From: Bifidobacterium primatium
Lineage (GTDB): Bacteria; Actinomycetota; Actinomycetes; Actinomycetales; Bifidobacteriaceae
NCBI RefSeq assembly: GCF_002802875.1
Contig: NZ_PEBI01000002.1
Span: 137,353-201,352, forward strand
Direction of reading: 5' to 3'
Length of the DNA: 64,000 nt
A program made the translations under genes and the position numbers. Below the pieces are notes generated by a model. The model did no database searches. It had not been told where the DNA came from and saw nothing but the letters and a program-made list of their open reading frames with translations. Below are positions 54,287-62,793 of the stretch, one piece after another; the stretch's first letter is position 1, and each line of letters starts with the position of its first letter.

Positions 54287-55570
54287 ATGTCTAGATTTAC
54301 TGATGTTCGAGTATTTGATTTTCGTTTTCCGACGTCGAATACCCTGTCGGGTTCGGATGCGATGAACCCGGATCCGGATTATTCGTCCGCGTATGTGGAG
54401 GTCCATACGGACGCGGACGATGGCGTCAAGGGCGTGGGTTTCGTGTTCACGATCGGGCGCGGCAACGACGTGGTGTGCAAGGCGATCGAGTCGATGGGCG
54501 AGCGTCTGGTCGGCATGGAGGTCGAGCCGCTGCTCGACGACATGAAGAGGGCGTGGGACCTGTTCGTCCATGATTCCCAACTGCGCTGGCTGGGTCCGGA
54601 GAAGGGCGTGGAGCACATGGCCATCGGCGCGGTGCTCTCCGCATTGTGGGACATCAAGGCCAGGAGGGCGGGCAAGCCGCTGTGGAGGCTCCTGGCGGAG
54701 ATGGAGCCGGAGGAGCTGGTCTCCACGCTGGACTTCCGCTACATGACCGACGCGCTTCGCCCCGAGGAGGCCGTCGAGATCCTGGAGGAGGGCCGGAAGG
54801 GCAGGGAGGAGCGCATCGGGCGCCTGCTCGAGACCGGGTACCCGGGCTACTCGACCGCGGCCGGCTGGCTGGGCTATTCGGACGAGAAGATGGTGGCGCT
54901 GGCCAGGGAGGAGAGCCGGGTCAAGGGCTTCAGGCAGATCAAGCTCAAGGTCGGGCAGAACGTGGACGACGACCTGCGCCGCCTCGCTTTGGCGCGCGAG
55001 GCGATCGGCCCGGACGTGCGCCTGGCCGTCGACGCGAACCAGGTGTGGGACGTGCCCACGGCGATCGAGTGGATCAACCGGTTCCACGAGTTCGACCTGG
55101 CGTGGGTGGAGGAGCCCACCAGCCCGGACGACGTGATCGGCCACGCGACCATCGCGCGCGCGATCAACCCGATCCCGGTGGCCACGGGCGAGCAGATGCA
55201 GAGCCGCATCATGTTCAAGCAGTACCTGCAGGCCAACGCGTTCGGCATCATGCAGATCGACGCGACCCGCGTGGCCGGCCCGCAGGAGATCGTGCTGGAG
55301 TACCTGCTGGCCAGGAAGTTCAACAAGCCGGTGTGCCCGCACGCGGGCGGCGTGGGTCTGTGCGAGGCGGTGTGCCACTTCGCGATGTTCGACTACGTGG
55401 CCGTGTCCGGCACGACCGAGGGCCGCATGATCGAGTACGTCGACAACCAGCACGAGCACTTCGTGCACCCGACCGAGATCAGGAACGGCAACTACGTGGC
55501 CCCCACCGCGCCGGGCAACGGCACCGAGATGACCCTCGAAACCGCCGAAAAATACCTCTACAAAGGCTAG
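54287..55570 (+). CDS. L-fuconate dehydratase
   Basis: 427 residues from ATG 54287 with AAAGGAG; an in-frame ATG at 54251 lacks a site. Enolase superfamily: KGFRQIKLKVGQNVDDDLRRL (KxK motif), LAVDANQVWDV, WVEEPTSPDDVIGH, TGEQMQSRIMFKQYLQA, CPHAGGVGLCEAVCHFAMFDYVAVSGT. These blocks fit the FucD subgroup closely. It removes water from L-fuconate to give 2-keto-3-deoxy-L-fuconate, the substrate proposed for the aldolase at 48513. Codon use is more regular GC than its GntR neighbour, hinting at a different history. Confidence 0.92.
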   Translation: MSRFTDVRVFDFRFPTSNTLSGSDAMNPDPDYSSAYVEVHTDADDGVKGVGFVFTIGRGNDVVCKAIESMGERLVGMEVEPLLDDMKRAWDLFVHDSQLRWLGPEKGVEHMAIGAVLSALWDIKARRAGKPLWRLLAEMEPEELVSTLDFRYMTDALRPEEAVEILEEGRKGREERIGRLLETGYPGYSTAAGWLGYSDEKMVALAREESRVKGFRQIKLKVGQNVDDDLRRLALAREAIGPDVRLAVDANQVWDVPTAIEWINRFHEFDLAWVEEPTSPDDVIGHATIARAINPIPVATGEQMQSRIMFKQYLQANAFGIMQIDATRVAGPQEIVLEYLLARKFNKPVCPHAGGVGLCEAVCHFAMFDYVAVSGTTEGRMIEYVDNQHEHFVHPTEIRNGNYVAPTAPGNGTEMTLETAEKYLYKG

Positions 55571-55601
55571 ACCGACGACGGGGTTGTCAACGAATGACCG
55601 T

Positions 55602-55637
55602 CGGACTTCTCTCGACTGAGAGAAGTCCGCTTTCTAT
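55602..55637. terminator. Terminator shared by the converging fuconate and toxin operons
   Basis: CGGACTTCTCTC (55602-55613) pairs with GAGAGAAGTCCG (55618-55629) around a four-base loop, then CTTTCT. Confidence 0.85.
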
Positions 55638-56518
55638 TGTCGCTTGGCCCAGTCTTTGAGTTCATCCATTGAAGTCAGGTAAGGGAGACTGGACGGAGTC
55701 GCGTTCGGGTATCCGAATGCAGCGTACTTTATTTTCAGCATCATGTCTGCGGCTTCGGTCTCTTCAGGGGTGAACCGTTCATGCAGGAGAATGAGCTGGA
55801 GCAGGGTTCTTTGTATCGATTGCTTCTCGGCGGTGTCAAGGGCGCGACGAAATTCTCGGCTCCAGCTTTCCACGAACGCAGATGGATTGAAACCGTCATA
55901 GAGTTCGGATCCGGATCGATCTAATACCGTAAAACGGTGGAATAATCCGCTAGAAGCGATTAACGGAACGTTTTCCATCAGTGCGACGACAGTATTTTCA
56001 TGTGCTTTCGGAGGGGTCCATCGAGCCTCGTGCCCGTTGGCCATATCGAAGTAGAAACGGGAGAGAATACCAAGACGGCTGAGTGTCGGAGGGACGGCGA
56101 CCAATACGGCATGGGTGATTCGTCCCATGGCCTTTGCTCGTCGGGCTTCATCGAGAACGGTGGATGCATTCCTCCAGGTGCCTTCGATAATGGAGGATAT
56201 GCCGTTTTCGTTGGTGTATTGGACTGTCATACCTGTCCATGCGCCGGCAGCATCGGCTGTGACGTCCGGCATGTCTAGCGGATGATTTTCCAGAAGTTCT
56301 CGGTACTGGGGATGGTATTGGCGAAAATCATCGCCGATGATGGGCAGAACAGTGCTATGCGAATATCGCTGTCGCATAATAATTTGTGTACGTGTTTTTC
56401 CCGAGCCGGGTTGGCCGCCGATGAAAATGGTTATGGGCTCTGCGGATTTTTCGCAACTGGCGGCAATCGTTGGAAGAATACGCTTCTTCCAACGCGAAAG
56501 TACGAAGTCGTCGTTCAT
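55634..56518 (-). CDS. Zeta toxin family kinase
   Basis: 294 residues. The P-loop IFIGGQPGSGKTRTQ (GQPGSGKT about 35-42) is followed by PIIGDDFRQYHPQY, the zeta D-x-x-R-x-x-H-P substrate motif, and by IIEGTWRNASTV. Zeta toxins phosphorylate UDP-N-acetylglucosamine and block wall synthesis. The start overlaps the upstream gene by four bases (ATGA), so the two are coupled. Convergent with the fuconate dehydratase. Lower GC than the fas block, in line with acquisition. Confidence 0.88.
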   Translation of the reverse strand: MNDDFVLSRWKKRILPTIAASCEKSAEPITIFIGGQPGSGKTRTQIIMRQRYSHSTVLPIIGDDFRQYHPQYRELLENHPLDMPDVTADAAGAWTGMTVQYTNENGISSIIEGTWRNASTVLDEARRAKAMGRITHAVLVAVPPTLSRLGILSRFYFDMANGHEARWTPPKAHENTVVALMENVPLIASSGLFHRFTVLDRSGSELYDGFNPSAFVESWSREFRRALDTAEKQSIQRTLLQLILLHERFTPEETEAADMMLKIKYAAFGYPNATPSSLPYLTSMDELKDWAKRQ

Positions 56519-56808
56519 AGCAGCGTCTTCAGATAACGACGGCGATCATCCCATTCGCGTTTGAGCCTGATTTGCTCTTCTCTATCCGAATGCTTGGTAT
56601 TCATCCGATGACGATTCAGCTCAAGGCTTTCCGCAAACCAGCGGCGATATGCATCATCATCGTTGGAGGCCTCGGCTGAGTCCATAAGTGACTGTAGGTA
56701 GCCGCCAAGCATGGTCCCGCTCTCAAAGAACACGTCGTAGAGTGTAGAATCATCGAGATTCTCCAACATCGGCGTCGGGGTGATACGTGATGCAGCGACT
56801 GATGTCAT
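56515..56808 (-). CDS. Putative antitoxin partner of the zeta toxin
   Basis: 97 residues, first in the pair, with GGGAGGTG before the ATG. No DNA-binding motif is evident. The sequence is acidic and helical (LENLDDSTLYDVFFESGTMLGGYLQSLMDSAE) with a basic C-terminus (IRLKREWDDRRRYLKTLL). Size and order suit an epsilon-like antitoxin that blocks the toxin's ATP site. I do not recognise a named family. Confidence 0.7.
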   Translation of the reverse strand: MTSVAASRITPTPMLENLDDSTLYDVFFESGTMLGGYLQSLMDSAEASNDDDAYRRWFAESLELNRHRMNTKHSDREEQIRLKREWDDRRRYLKTLL

Positions 56809-57031
56809 ATTTCACCTCCCTGGCCATAAGTCCATAAGTAAAAACATATTTTGACCCATTCTCTCATATTTCTGCCATTTGCGGTTGGTATAATCTGGCA
56901 AGTCAGGTCAATCCGATGGTTTGCGGCCGTTATCTAATTAACTGCGAAGATGGTATTTTTCTTGCATTGGTGTCTGGCATTTGCGGAGATATGGACAGGT
57001 TTACAGATGTCAATGACGGATCTTGCTGGTG

Positions 57032-58111
57032 TCACTGCTCGTTTCGTGGCACTGCGGATTCTCGAATCGTTAGTGTCAGAGGCAGACGTATGCTGTCTCC
57101 CCGTTTTGAGGGTGTGGCTTCGTCGTTGTCCCGGAACAGTAGATCCAATGCGGCGATTGCCATGTCGTCTATGGGCTGGGTGAGCGTGGTAAGGCTGGGG
57201 CGCAGCCATTTGCCGGTACGAATGCCGTCGCATCCGACCACGGAAAGATCCTGCGGGATGGAGATGCCGTACTGTTTGCATACTGAGATCAGGCCGATTG
57301 CCACGATATCGGAGCCGGCAAATACCGCAGTTGGGCGATTCTCGGGCTGGGTCAGATATGTCAGTACGCTGGCGCCGTATTCTTCAGTGTAGGGGCCTGA
57401 AAATACGAGCTGTGGATCATAGGGGATTCCGGCGTTCTCCAATGCGGCCTGGTATCCGCGCAGGCGTTCCGTGGTGGTGCTCAGCATCGTCGGTCCGGCG
57501 ATATGGGCAATGCGGCGATGACCCAGTGAAATAAGATATGACGTCGCCTGATAGGCTCCGGAATAATTATCTACGGTGACGATATTCGGATGGGACTGTG
57601 TGGGGATGGTTATATCCTCGTCGAGCAGGACCAATCTGATTGGTGAGGTGGCCAGATGGTTCAGTGCACGATTGGTGCGATGCATTCCGGCATAGATTAG
57701 TCCGTCGAATTTCTTGGATTCGATGACGTGATTCACCAGCCTGGATTCGGTGCTGGGCTGCCGTCCTGAGACCATGATTTCCAGCGTATGATTGCCGGTT
57801 TGGGCTTGTGCGGCGATGGCTTCGCAGAGGGATGCATAGAACGGATTGGTGAGTTCCGGGACGATTAAGGCTATATCGTGTCCGATTGATGGGCCGACGG
57901 TGCGTTCGGTGACGGGTTGGTTGAGTGGAAGCGTTTTGGGCTCGGTGGTTTCATTCAAAGGAAAAGAAGGGGATGAATATCCGAGTTCGCTTGCGGCCTG
58001 ACGGATTTTTTCAGCGGTCTCGGTCTTGATGGAAAGCTGTCCGCGGAAATAGCGGGATACCGTGGAGGCCGATACCCCGGCCTGCCTGGCCACTTGCGAG
58101 AGCGATGCCAT
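57032..58111 (-). CDS. LacI family transcriptional regulator
   Basis: 359 residues. HTH SLSQVARQAGVSASTVSRYFRGQ, then the periplasmic-binding-like sensor (IALIVPELTNPFYASLCEAIAAQA, PNIVTVDNYSGAYQATSYLISLGHRRIAHI, PTAVFAGSDIVAIGLI, VVGCDGI, TTLTQPIDDMAIAALDLL). A long linker rich in Thr/Pro/Glu separates the HTH from the sensor. Divergent from the operon at 58407, which has CGTTGCG palindromes in its promoter. It most likely represses that operon in the absence of an unknown inducer. Confidence 0.92.
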   Translation of the reverse strand: MASLSQVARQAGVSASTVSRYFRGQLSIKTETAEKIRQAASELGYSSPSFPLNETTEPKTLPLNQPVTERTVGPSIGHDIALIVPELTNPFYASLCEAIAAQAQTGNHTLEIMVSGRQPSTESRLVNHVIESKKFDGLIYAGMHRTNRALNHLATSPIRLVLLDEDITIPTQSHPNIVTVDNYSGAYQATSYLISLGHRRIAHIAGPTMLSTTTERLRGYQAALENAGIPYDPQLVFSGPYTEEYGASVLTYLTQPENRPTAVFAGSDIVAIGLISVCKQYGISIPQDLSVVGCDGIRTGKWLRPSLTTLTQPIDDMAIAALDLLFRDNDEATPSKRGDSIRLPLTLTIRESAVPRNEQ

Positions 58112-58254
58112 TGCGCTGACCTCATCAATTCTGTTGTTCCGACGGTTGGTTCGACATCGTGTGACCGCACTGCAGTGAGCGAGGGGCGACGATTCGTTTT
58201 TTGTTTTCCCAGTGTATCTCGCGGCAGTAGAGGAGTTTGCTCTTTCGCCATTTT

Positions 58255-58276
58255 CGTTGCGTAATTTTTGCGTAAC
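58255..58276. promoter_or_regulatory. CGTTGCG operator-like pair, distal
   Basis: CGTTGCGTAA (58255-58264) and TTGCGTAAC (58268-58276) lie in direct succession. A further CGTTGCGTTG lies at 58300-58309. Confidence 0.5.
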
Positions 58277-58343
58277 TAATGTGCCTCAAGGCGACACGCC
58301 GTTGCGTTGATTGCTGGAAATATAGCGGTTACATTAAAGACAA

Positions 58344-58355
58344 CGTTGCGCAACG
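58344..58355. promoter_or_regulatory. LacI operator CGTTGCGCAACG
   Basis: A perfect 12-base palindrome 52 bases before the start of the amidotransferase-like gene. TATGAT at 58364-58369 is a likely -10, so a protein bound here would cover the -35 region. Confidence 0.7.
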
Positions 58356-58406
58356 AAACGCAATATGATGTGATATCAACACAATCAATGATGAAAGGAA
58401 GTTGGT

Positions 58407-59150
58407 ATGGCAAAAGTTCTTTTGGCGGGGGAATCATGGATTTCCTCCACTACTGAATTTAAGGGGTATGACTCGTTTACCAGCACCAAACTGGAAATTG
58501 GGTGCGAGGTTTTGTTGCGTGAATTGCGCAACGCTGGGCATGAAATCACCCATCTTCTGGCTCACGACGTTCCGGAGCATTTTCCGTGGACGCGTGAAGA
58601 ACTCGACCAGTATGACGTGGTGATTCTTTCCGACATCGGCTCCAATTCTCTTACATTGTCCAATGGCGTATTCGCCTTGGGAAGGCCTTCTTCCAATCGT
58701 ATGATGCTGCTGCGTGATTGGGTGGAAGACGGCGGCTCCCTGATGATGGCCGGTGGCTACCTCTCGTTCGCCGGGTTCGAAGGCAAGGCCCATTATCACG
58801 GCACTCCGGTGGAGGAGGCCCTGCCGGTTGAGATTCTGCCCTATGACGACCGTGTCGAGGCGCCGCAGGGAATCAATCCCAAAGAAGTCGGGCCCAATGC
58901 GATTTGCGATGGATTGGGGGAGTTCCCGCGAATTCTTGGATATCAGAAGGTGACGCCGAAAAGCGGCAGCCGTGTACTGATGACGGTGGATGACAATCCG
59001 CTGCTGATTACGGGAACGTATGGAGAAGGGCGGTCTCTTGCCTATACCACCGATATTGCACCTCATTGGGCATCCGAGGAATTCATGAATTGGTCGGGGT
59101 ACGGGCCATTCTTCTCCCGTTGCATCGATTGGTTGGCCGGTTCCCTATAG
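58407..59150 (+). CDS. Glutamine amidotransferase-like protein (PF07090/DUF1355 type)
   Basis: 247 residues. Flavodoxin-like class I amidotransferase fold: KVLLAGESWISSTTEFKGYDSF, HEITHLLAHDVPEHFPWTREELDQYDVVILSDIGSN, DWVEDGGSLMMAGGYLSFAG and TGTYGEGRSLAYTTDIAPHWASEEFMNW. The usual nucleophile Cys is not visible; the elbow position reads GGYLSF. So it may bind a ligand rather than hydrolyse glutamine. AAAGGAA precedes ATG. First gene of the LacI-controlled operon. No pathway can be named from it alone. Confidence 0.82.
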   Translation: MAKVLLAGESWISSTTEFKGYDSFTSTKLEIGCEVLLRELRNAGHEITHLLAHDVPEHFPWTREELDQYDVVILSDIGSNSLTLSNGVFALGRPSSNRMMLLRDWVEDGGSLMMAGGYLSFAGFEGKAHYHGTPVEEALPVEILPYDDRVEAPQGINPKEVGPNAICDGLGEFPRILGYQKVTPKSGSRVLMTVDDNPLLITGTYGEGRSLAYTTDIAPHWASEEFMNWSGYGPFFSRCIDWLAGSL

Positions 59151-59235
59151 GCCGGCTTCGAGGGGTCTTTCATTTCCATTCGTCTTCCAAAACGTTCTAT
59201 GCATTAATCATCTAATCAATTGAAAGAAGAAGATC

Positions 59236-60255
59236 ATGTCCAGCAATTCATCTTCGTCGCTTAACGGCGGTAAGTCGGTTGCCGTTCCGCTGCTGTTCCT
59301 TGCCACTGTGCTCGCGGGTATGCTTTCTCCCATGCAGTCTGCCGTAAACGGACAGGTGGGCAAGGAACTCGGCGACGGCAATGCTTCTGCGGTGGTGTCA
59401 TTCGGCTCTGGATTGGTGGTGATGATCATCATCATTTTGGCCCGCAGTTCTACGCGCCAGCAGTTCGCTTCAATTCCCGGGAAGATTACTTCCCGGTCTA
59501 TTCCCTGGTGGAACTGGCTCGCTGGTTGCTGTGGCGCAATGGTGGTGTTCTCCGAAGGGGCTTCGGCATCCGTACTGGGCGTTGCCACTTTCCAGACCAC
59601 GCTGATTTCCGGTATGGTGCTCTCCGGTCTGCTGTGTGATCGTCTCGGTATTGGCGTCGATGTCAAGCAGCCGTTCAATCTGCCTCGAATCCTCGGCGCC
59701 GTGTTGGCGATTGTCGCTACGGTTCTGGTGGTGCTGCCGAACTGGCAGGCTCCGTCGGTGATTGCTCTCGCCATTCTGCCGTTCCTCGCAGGCCTGCTTG
59801 CGGGCTGGCAGCCTGCCGGCAATTCCGCAGTGGCTCGTGAGACCGGATCCATGCTCGTCTCTATTACTTGGAACTTCATCGTCGGCTTCTGCGTGCTCGG
59901 CAGTGTGTTGCTTGTTCGCGTGCTTACCGGTGCTGTTGCCTTCCATCTGCCGAAGACGTGGTGGATGTATCTCGGCGGTCCTCTTGGATTGCTGTCCATT
60001 GCGCTGATGGCGCTGCTGGTTCGTGGTCTTGGCCTGCTGCTGCTTGGTCTGGCATCCACTGCTGGCCAGCTGATCGGCTCGGTGCTGATTGATTGGCTGG
60101 TGCCTGCGCTCGGCAATCATGTATATGCAGTCACCGTGGTCGGTGCGCTGGTTGCTCTGGTCGGTGCCGCAATCGCCATGATTCCCTCCGCGAAGAACGA
60201 GGTGTCGGTCAGCGATATCGCTCGCGAACAGACTGTGTCGCCGGTGGGACGGTAA
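59236..60255 (+). CDS. YdcZ-type DMT family transporter
   Basis: 339 residues, about ten membrane segments in two halves of the DMT_YdcZ (DUF606) type. Landmarks: ATVLAGMLSPMQSAVNGQVGKELGDGNASAVVSFGSGLVVM, WWNWLAGCCGAMVVFSEG, and the second half AGLLAGWQPAGNSAVARETGS with LGLASTAGQLIGSVLIDWL. The paired small loop motif (QSAVNGQ and AGNSAVA) is typical. It likely moves the substrate or product of the adjacent hydrolase. RBS AGAAGAAG. Confidence 0.85.
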   Translation: MSSNSSSSLNGGKSVAVPLLFLATVLAGMLSPMQSAVNGQVGKELGDGNASAVVSFGSGLVVMIIIILARSSTRQQFASIPGKITSRSIPWWNWLAGCCGAMVVFSEGASASVLGVATFQTTLISGMVLSGLLCDRLGIGVDVKQPFNLPRILGAVLAIVATVLVVLPNWQAPSVIALAILPFLAGLLAGWQPAGNSAVARETGSMLVSITWNFIVGFCVLGSVLLVRVLTGAVAFHLPKTWWMYLGGPLGLLSIALMALLVRGLGLLLLGLASTAGQLIGSVLIDWLVPALGNHVYAVTVVGALVALVGAAIAMIPSAKNEVSVSDIAREQTVSPVGR

Positions 60256-60268
60256 GGAGATATCTCGT

Positions 60269-61294
60269 ATGTGCACAGGAATTGAACTGACAAGCCTTCA
60301 AGGCAATCCCTACTGGGGAAGGACCCAGGATTTCGAGCAGGATTTTGAATACGCAGGTGTGGCAATTCCCGCTGGAACCCGCATCGCTTCCACCACCACT
60401 CCTTTTACCGTGAAATGCGCGGTCATGGGTATCGTCTGGGCCGAGGATGTGCATGAACATCCCGTGGTGCTCGATGGCATCAATGAATACGGCATTTGCG
60501 GCGGCTCGTTCTATTTCGACCACTTCTATCGCTATGCCTCCACTGAGAAAATTCGGGAATCCGGCAAGGTCGTACTGCGCGGTGAGGAACTGGTTACATG
60601 GATTCTTACGCAGTACTCGTCTCTGGAAGAGATTCGTGATCGGCTGAACGACGATATCGGCATCACGGCTGAGCCCGGTCCGATGATGGGAATGTCCGTT
60701 CCCCAGCATGCCGTGTTCCAGGATGGGACCGGCAGGTCGATTGTGGTGGAACCGTCGAAGGAGAACGGATTCCGTATCTTCGAGAATCCTCTGGGTGTAT
60801 TTACCAATGCGCCTACGTTCGACTGGCATCTGAACAATCTCAAAACGCATCTGGAGCGGTCGTCGAATCGTACGTTTGCATATCGTGACGATGAACCCAT
60901 AGCCCGATTTGCCATGGATGAGCCGATGAGCGGTCCCTTGGGGCTGCCGGCCGACTACAAGCCGGAATCTCGTTTCCTGCGCGCTGCCTATGCCAAGTTG
61001 ATGTCGGTTGAGGTAACTGACGAAGAGGCGGTCAACCAAATCTTCCAGTTGCTCAGCTGCGTGAACACACCCAAGGGCATGCTGAGGATCCGGCAGGATA
61101 AGCAGGTGCTGGTTCCGTGGACGCAGTACACTGCGGTCTACGACATCGCGAACAAGGTCCTGTATGCGAACACTTACGATAATCACACCGTTCGTGTGAT
61201 GAAGTTTGGTGATTCCGGTCGGTGGGGGAGCGGACTGCGGTATTTCCGTTTCTATGAAGACAAACCGCAATACGTGCCGTTCGGCGAGTGGTGA
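60269..61294 (+). CDS. Choloylglycine hydrolase/penicillin acylase family Ntn hydrolase
   Basis: 341 residues. The first Met would be removed to expose Cys2. The active-site set known from bile salt hydrolase is present: Cys2, Arg18 and Asp21 (GRTQDF), Asn72 (INEYGICGG), Asn180 (FTNAPTFDW) and Arg235 (SRFLRAAY). Hence a working linear amide hydrolase is likely. The sequence differs from the usual ~316-residue bifidobacterial bile salt hydrolase; an alternative acyl-amide substrate such as an N-acyl amino acid is possible. No signal peptide, so cytoplasmic. GGAGA precedes ATG; 13 bases after the transporter stop. Confidence 0.92.
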   Translation: MCTGIELTSLQGNPYWGRTQDFEQDFEYAGVAIPAGTRIASTTTPFTVKCAVMGIVWAEDVHEHPVVLDGINEYGICGGSFYFDHFYRYASTEKIRESGKVVLRGEELVTWILTQYSSLEEIRDRLNDDIGITAEPGPMMGMSVPQHAVFQDGTGRSIVVEPSKENGFRIFENPLGVFTNAPTFDWHLNNLKTHLERSSNRTFAYRDDEPIARFAMDEPMSGPLGLPADYKPESRFLRAAYAKLMSVEVTDEEAVNQIFQLLSCVNTPKGMLRIRQDKQVLVPWTQYTAVYDIANKVLYANTYDNHTVRVMKFGDSGRWGSGLRYFRFYEDKPQYVPFGEW

Positions 61295-61368
61295 TTGTCG
61301 ACCGATGTTCGTCTTATCCGGTTGACGTTCGGTTCGCTTGTTCATCGCCGTTGACATTGTGTCCGACT

Positions 61369-61409
61369 ATGGGTGGATGCCGCTATATTGCGGAATCCAC
61401 CCATATTTG
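61369..61409 (+). terminator. Terminator after the Ntn hydrolase operon
   Basis: ATGGGTGGAT with GCCGC (61369-61384) faces GCGG and ATCCACCCAT (61390-61404), then ATTTG. Confidence 0.8.
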
Positions 61410-61436
61410 ATGTTGTGAAATCTGGTGTTACCGAAT

Positions 61437-61795
61437 CGTGTGCTTGGGGATTCTGGCAGCTTTTGGGGCGATGCTGAAAACGTGCGGTGTCAATCTGGTG
61501 TTTCGATTCAAAGTTTGTGGGTCTATCGACTCGCTCCAAGTGGGACTTAACGATCTGCAGGAATTGGGTTTGTGGGTCTGGCGGCTCGTCCCAGGTGAAA
61601 AGTGGGTCTATGCGTTCGCGAGGACGTCGGTTTTCGGTTCCTCGTGTATGCGGCAGACCCACAAACCCGGTTTATGAACGGTTTGACCCATGGTTATTGA
61701 ATGGCTGCTGGACCCATAAATCCAGCAAGCGAATGGATGGGCCCACAACGGTGACGCAGAAGACCCACAAAGACGACGCAGTAGGCCCACTTTCC
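61437..61795. repeat. Hairpin array, GTGGGTCT arm family, copy 2
   Basis: Left arms at about 61533 (TTTGTGGGTCTATCG), 61570 (GGTTTGTGGGTCTGGC) and 61607 (GTGGGTCTATGCG). Right arms at about 61655 (GGCAGACCCACAAACCC), 61680 (TTTGACCCATGG), 61709, 61739, 61762 (AGACCCACAAAG) and 61782. Forward arms are grouped before the reverse arms, so the whole block can also fold as one large palindrome. Confidence 0.7.
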
Positions 61796-61810
61796 TTCCC
61801 ATCGTCGTTG

Positions 61811-62095
61811 ATGATGGATTGGGCTGCGTATTCATGGTTTTGCGGCGCAATCCATCAATATCGGCCCGATTCCCATGGACCGGGGCGTTTTTCGCTGAAA
61901 ATGCGGCGTAGTCCATCGGTTGAAGACTATCGGTCTCCAAGAAACCGCATGATTCCAACGATTTTGGATTACGGTCCGTGATTTCCCGATGGATTGCGTC
62001 GCAAAATGCCCGATATGCATTGCGGTCCATGGGGATTCGGCTGATTTCCATGGACCGCGTCGTGAATCGCGGTAAATGCGCCGCAGTCCATGACG
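61811..62095. repeat. Hairpin array, ATGGAYTGC arm family, copy 2
   Basis: Same order of hairpins as 48139-48440: GATGGATTGGGCTGCG/GCGGCGCAATCCATC, CCATGGACCGGGGCG/GCGGCGTAGTCCATC, GATGGATTGCGTCGC/CATTGCGGTCCAT, CCATGGACCGCGTCG/GCCGCAGTCCATG. CCGCATGATTCCAACG lies at 61945-61960. Confidence 0.78.
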
Positions 62096-62793
62096 TGACT
62101 CGTCAAACAGTCAGCGGTTCATCAATATGCAGTCGTCATGAGGGTCGGGACGGGATGGACGTCCGTGCGGGCAATTATCGGGACGAATGGGGGAGACGTC
62201 CAGAGGGGTCTGCGAAAAGACGATGTGATGGATCGGCGTGGAGGCGCCGGAGGCTTTGGGAGGAATCGGTGAGGAGAGCGGTAACACCTACCGAATATCG
62301 CCGATGAATAGAACTCTCGGAATCAGGGCTTTCGGCGGAAGCGGGAGAAAAACGGAGGGGTAATCGCATGTGGTCCCATTCGCAGGGTTGGGACGGCGTG
62401 TCGCAAGCTATCGCAACGTGACCGGCAAACTATCGATTATTGCGAAACCCTTTTTAGCGCATCGTTTTTCCAAGCGAATTGACGCATCGTATTTTCATGT
62501 TATTATCTTGTTATAAATCAATTATAATTTAAAAATAATCAAGGGATAACGAAGAAGATTCGCATGATTCCAACGGTTTGCAGCCACTGCAAGGCGGTCT
62601 GCAACCGGCGGACGCATCGAATCGGATTCGTATAGGGCATTCGAGCGATATCGGGTCGCGTTCGGATGCCGACAACACCACGGCCCGGACTCCTCGACGA
62701 CGAAGAGGAACGGCGACGCGTTCAGCGATGAACCCGGTGCAAGAACCGGTGCCGGTGCAAACCGGCGGCGAAGCACAAAGGAAAGGACGACCA
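62096..62793. other. Long non-coding gap ahead of dehydrogenase copy 2
   Basis: No supported gene. A short AT-rich stretch (about 62480-62540, with TTATAATTTAAAAATAATC) is the likely promoter. CGCATGATTCCAACGG at 62561-62576 repeats the motif of both ATGGAYTGC arrays. The frame open upstream of the ATG is Arg-rich and lacks a ribosome site. Confidence 0.5.

Noticed and set aside
60269-61294. Naming the Ntn hydrolase a bile salt hydrolase
   Set aside because: The active-site set fits, but the overall sequence and operon differ from the usual bifidobacterial bile salt hydrolase, so the substrate is left open.
62096-62460. A structured RNA gene in the gap before dehydrogenase copy 2
   Set aside because: I looked for tRNA-, tmRNA-, SRP- or riboswitch-like features and saw no conserved core, only GC-rich short hairpins.
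62578-62793. N-terminal extension of the second dehydrogenase
   Set aside because: Arg-rich, no ribosome site, and absent from copy 1; the ATG at 62794 has a strong site and the conserved MKA start.
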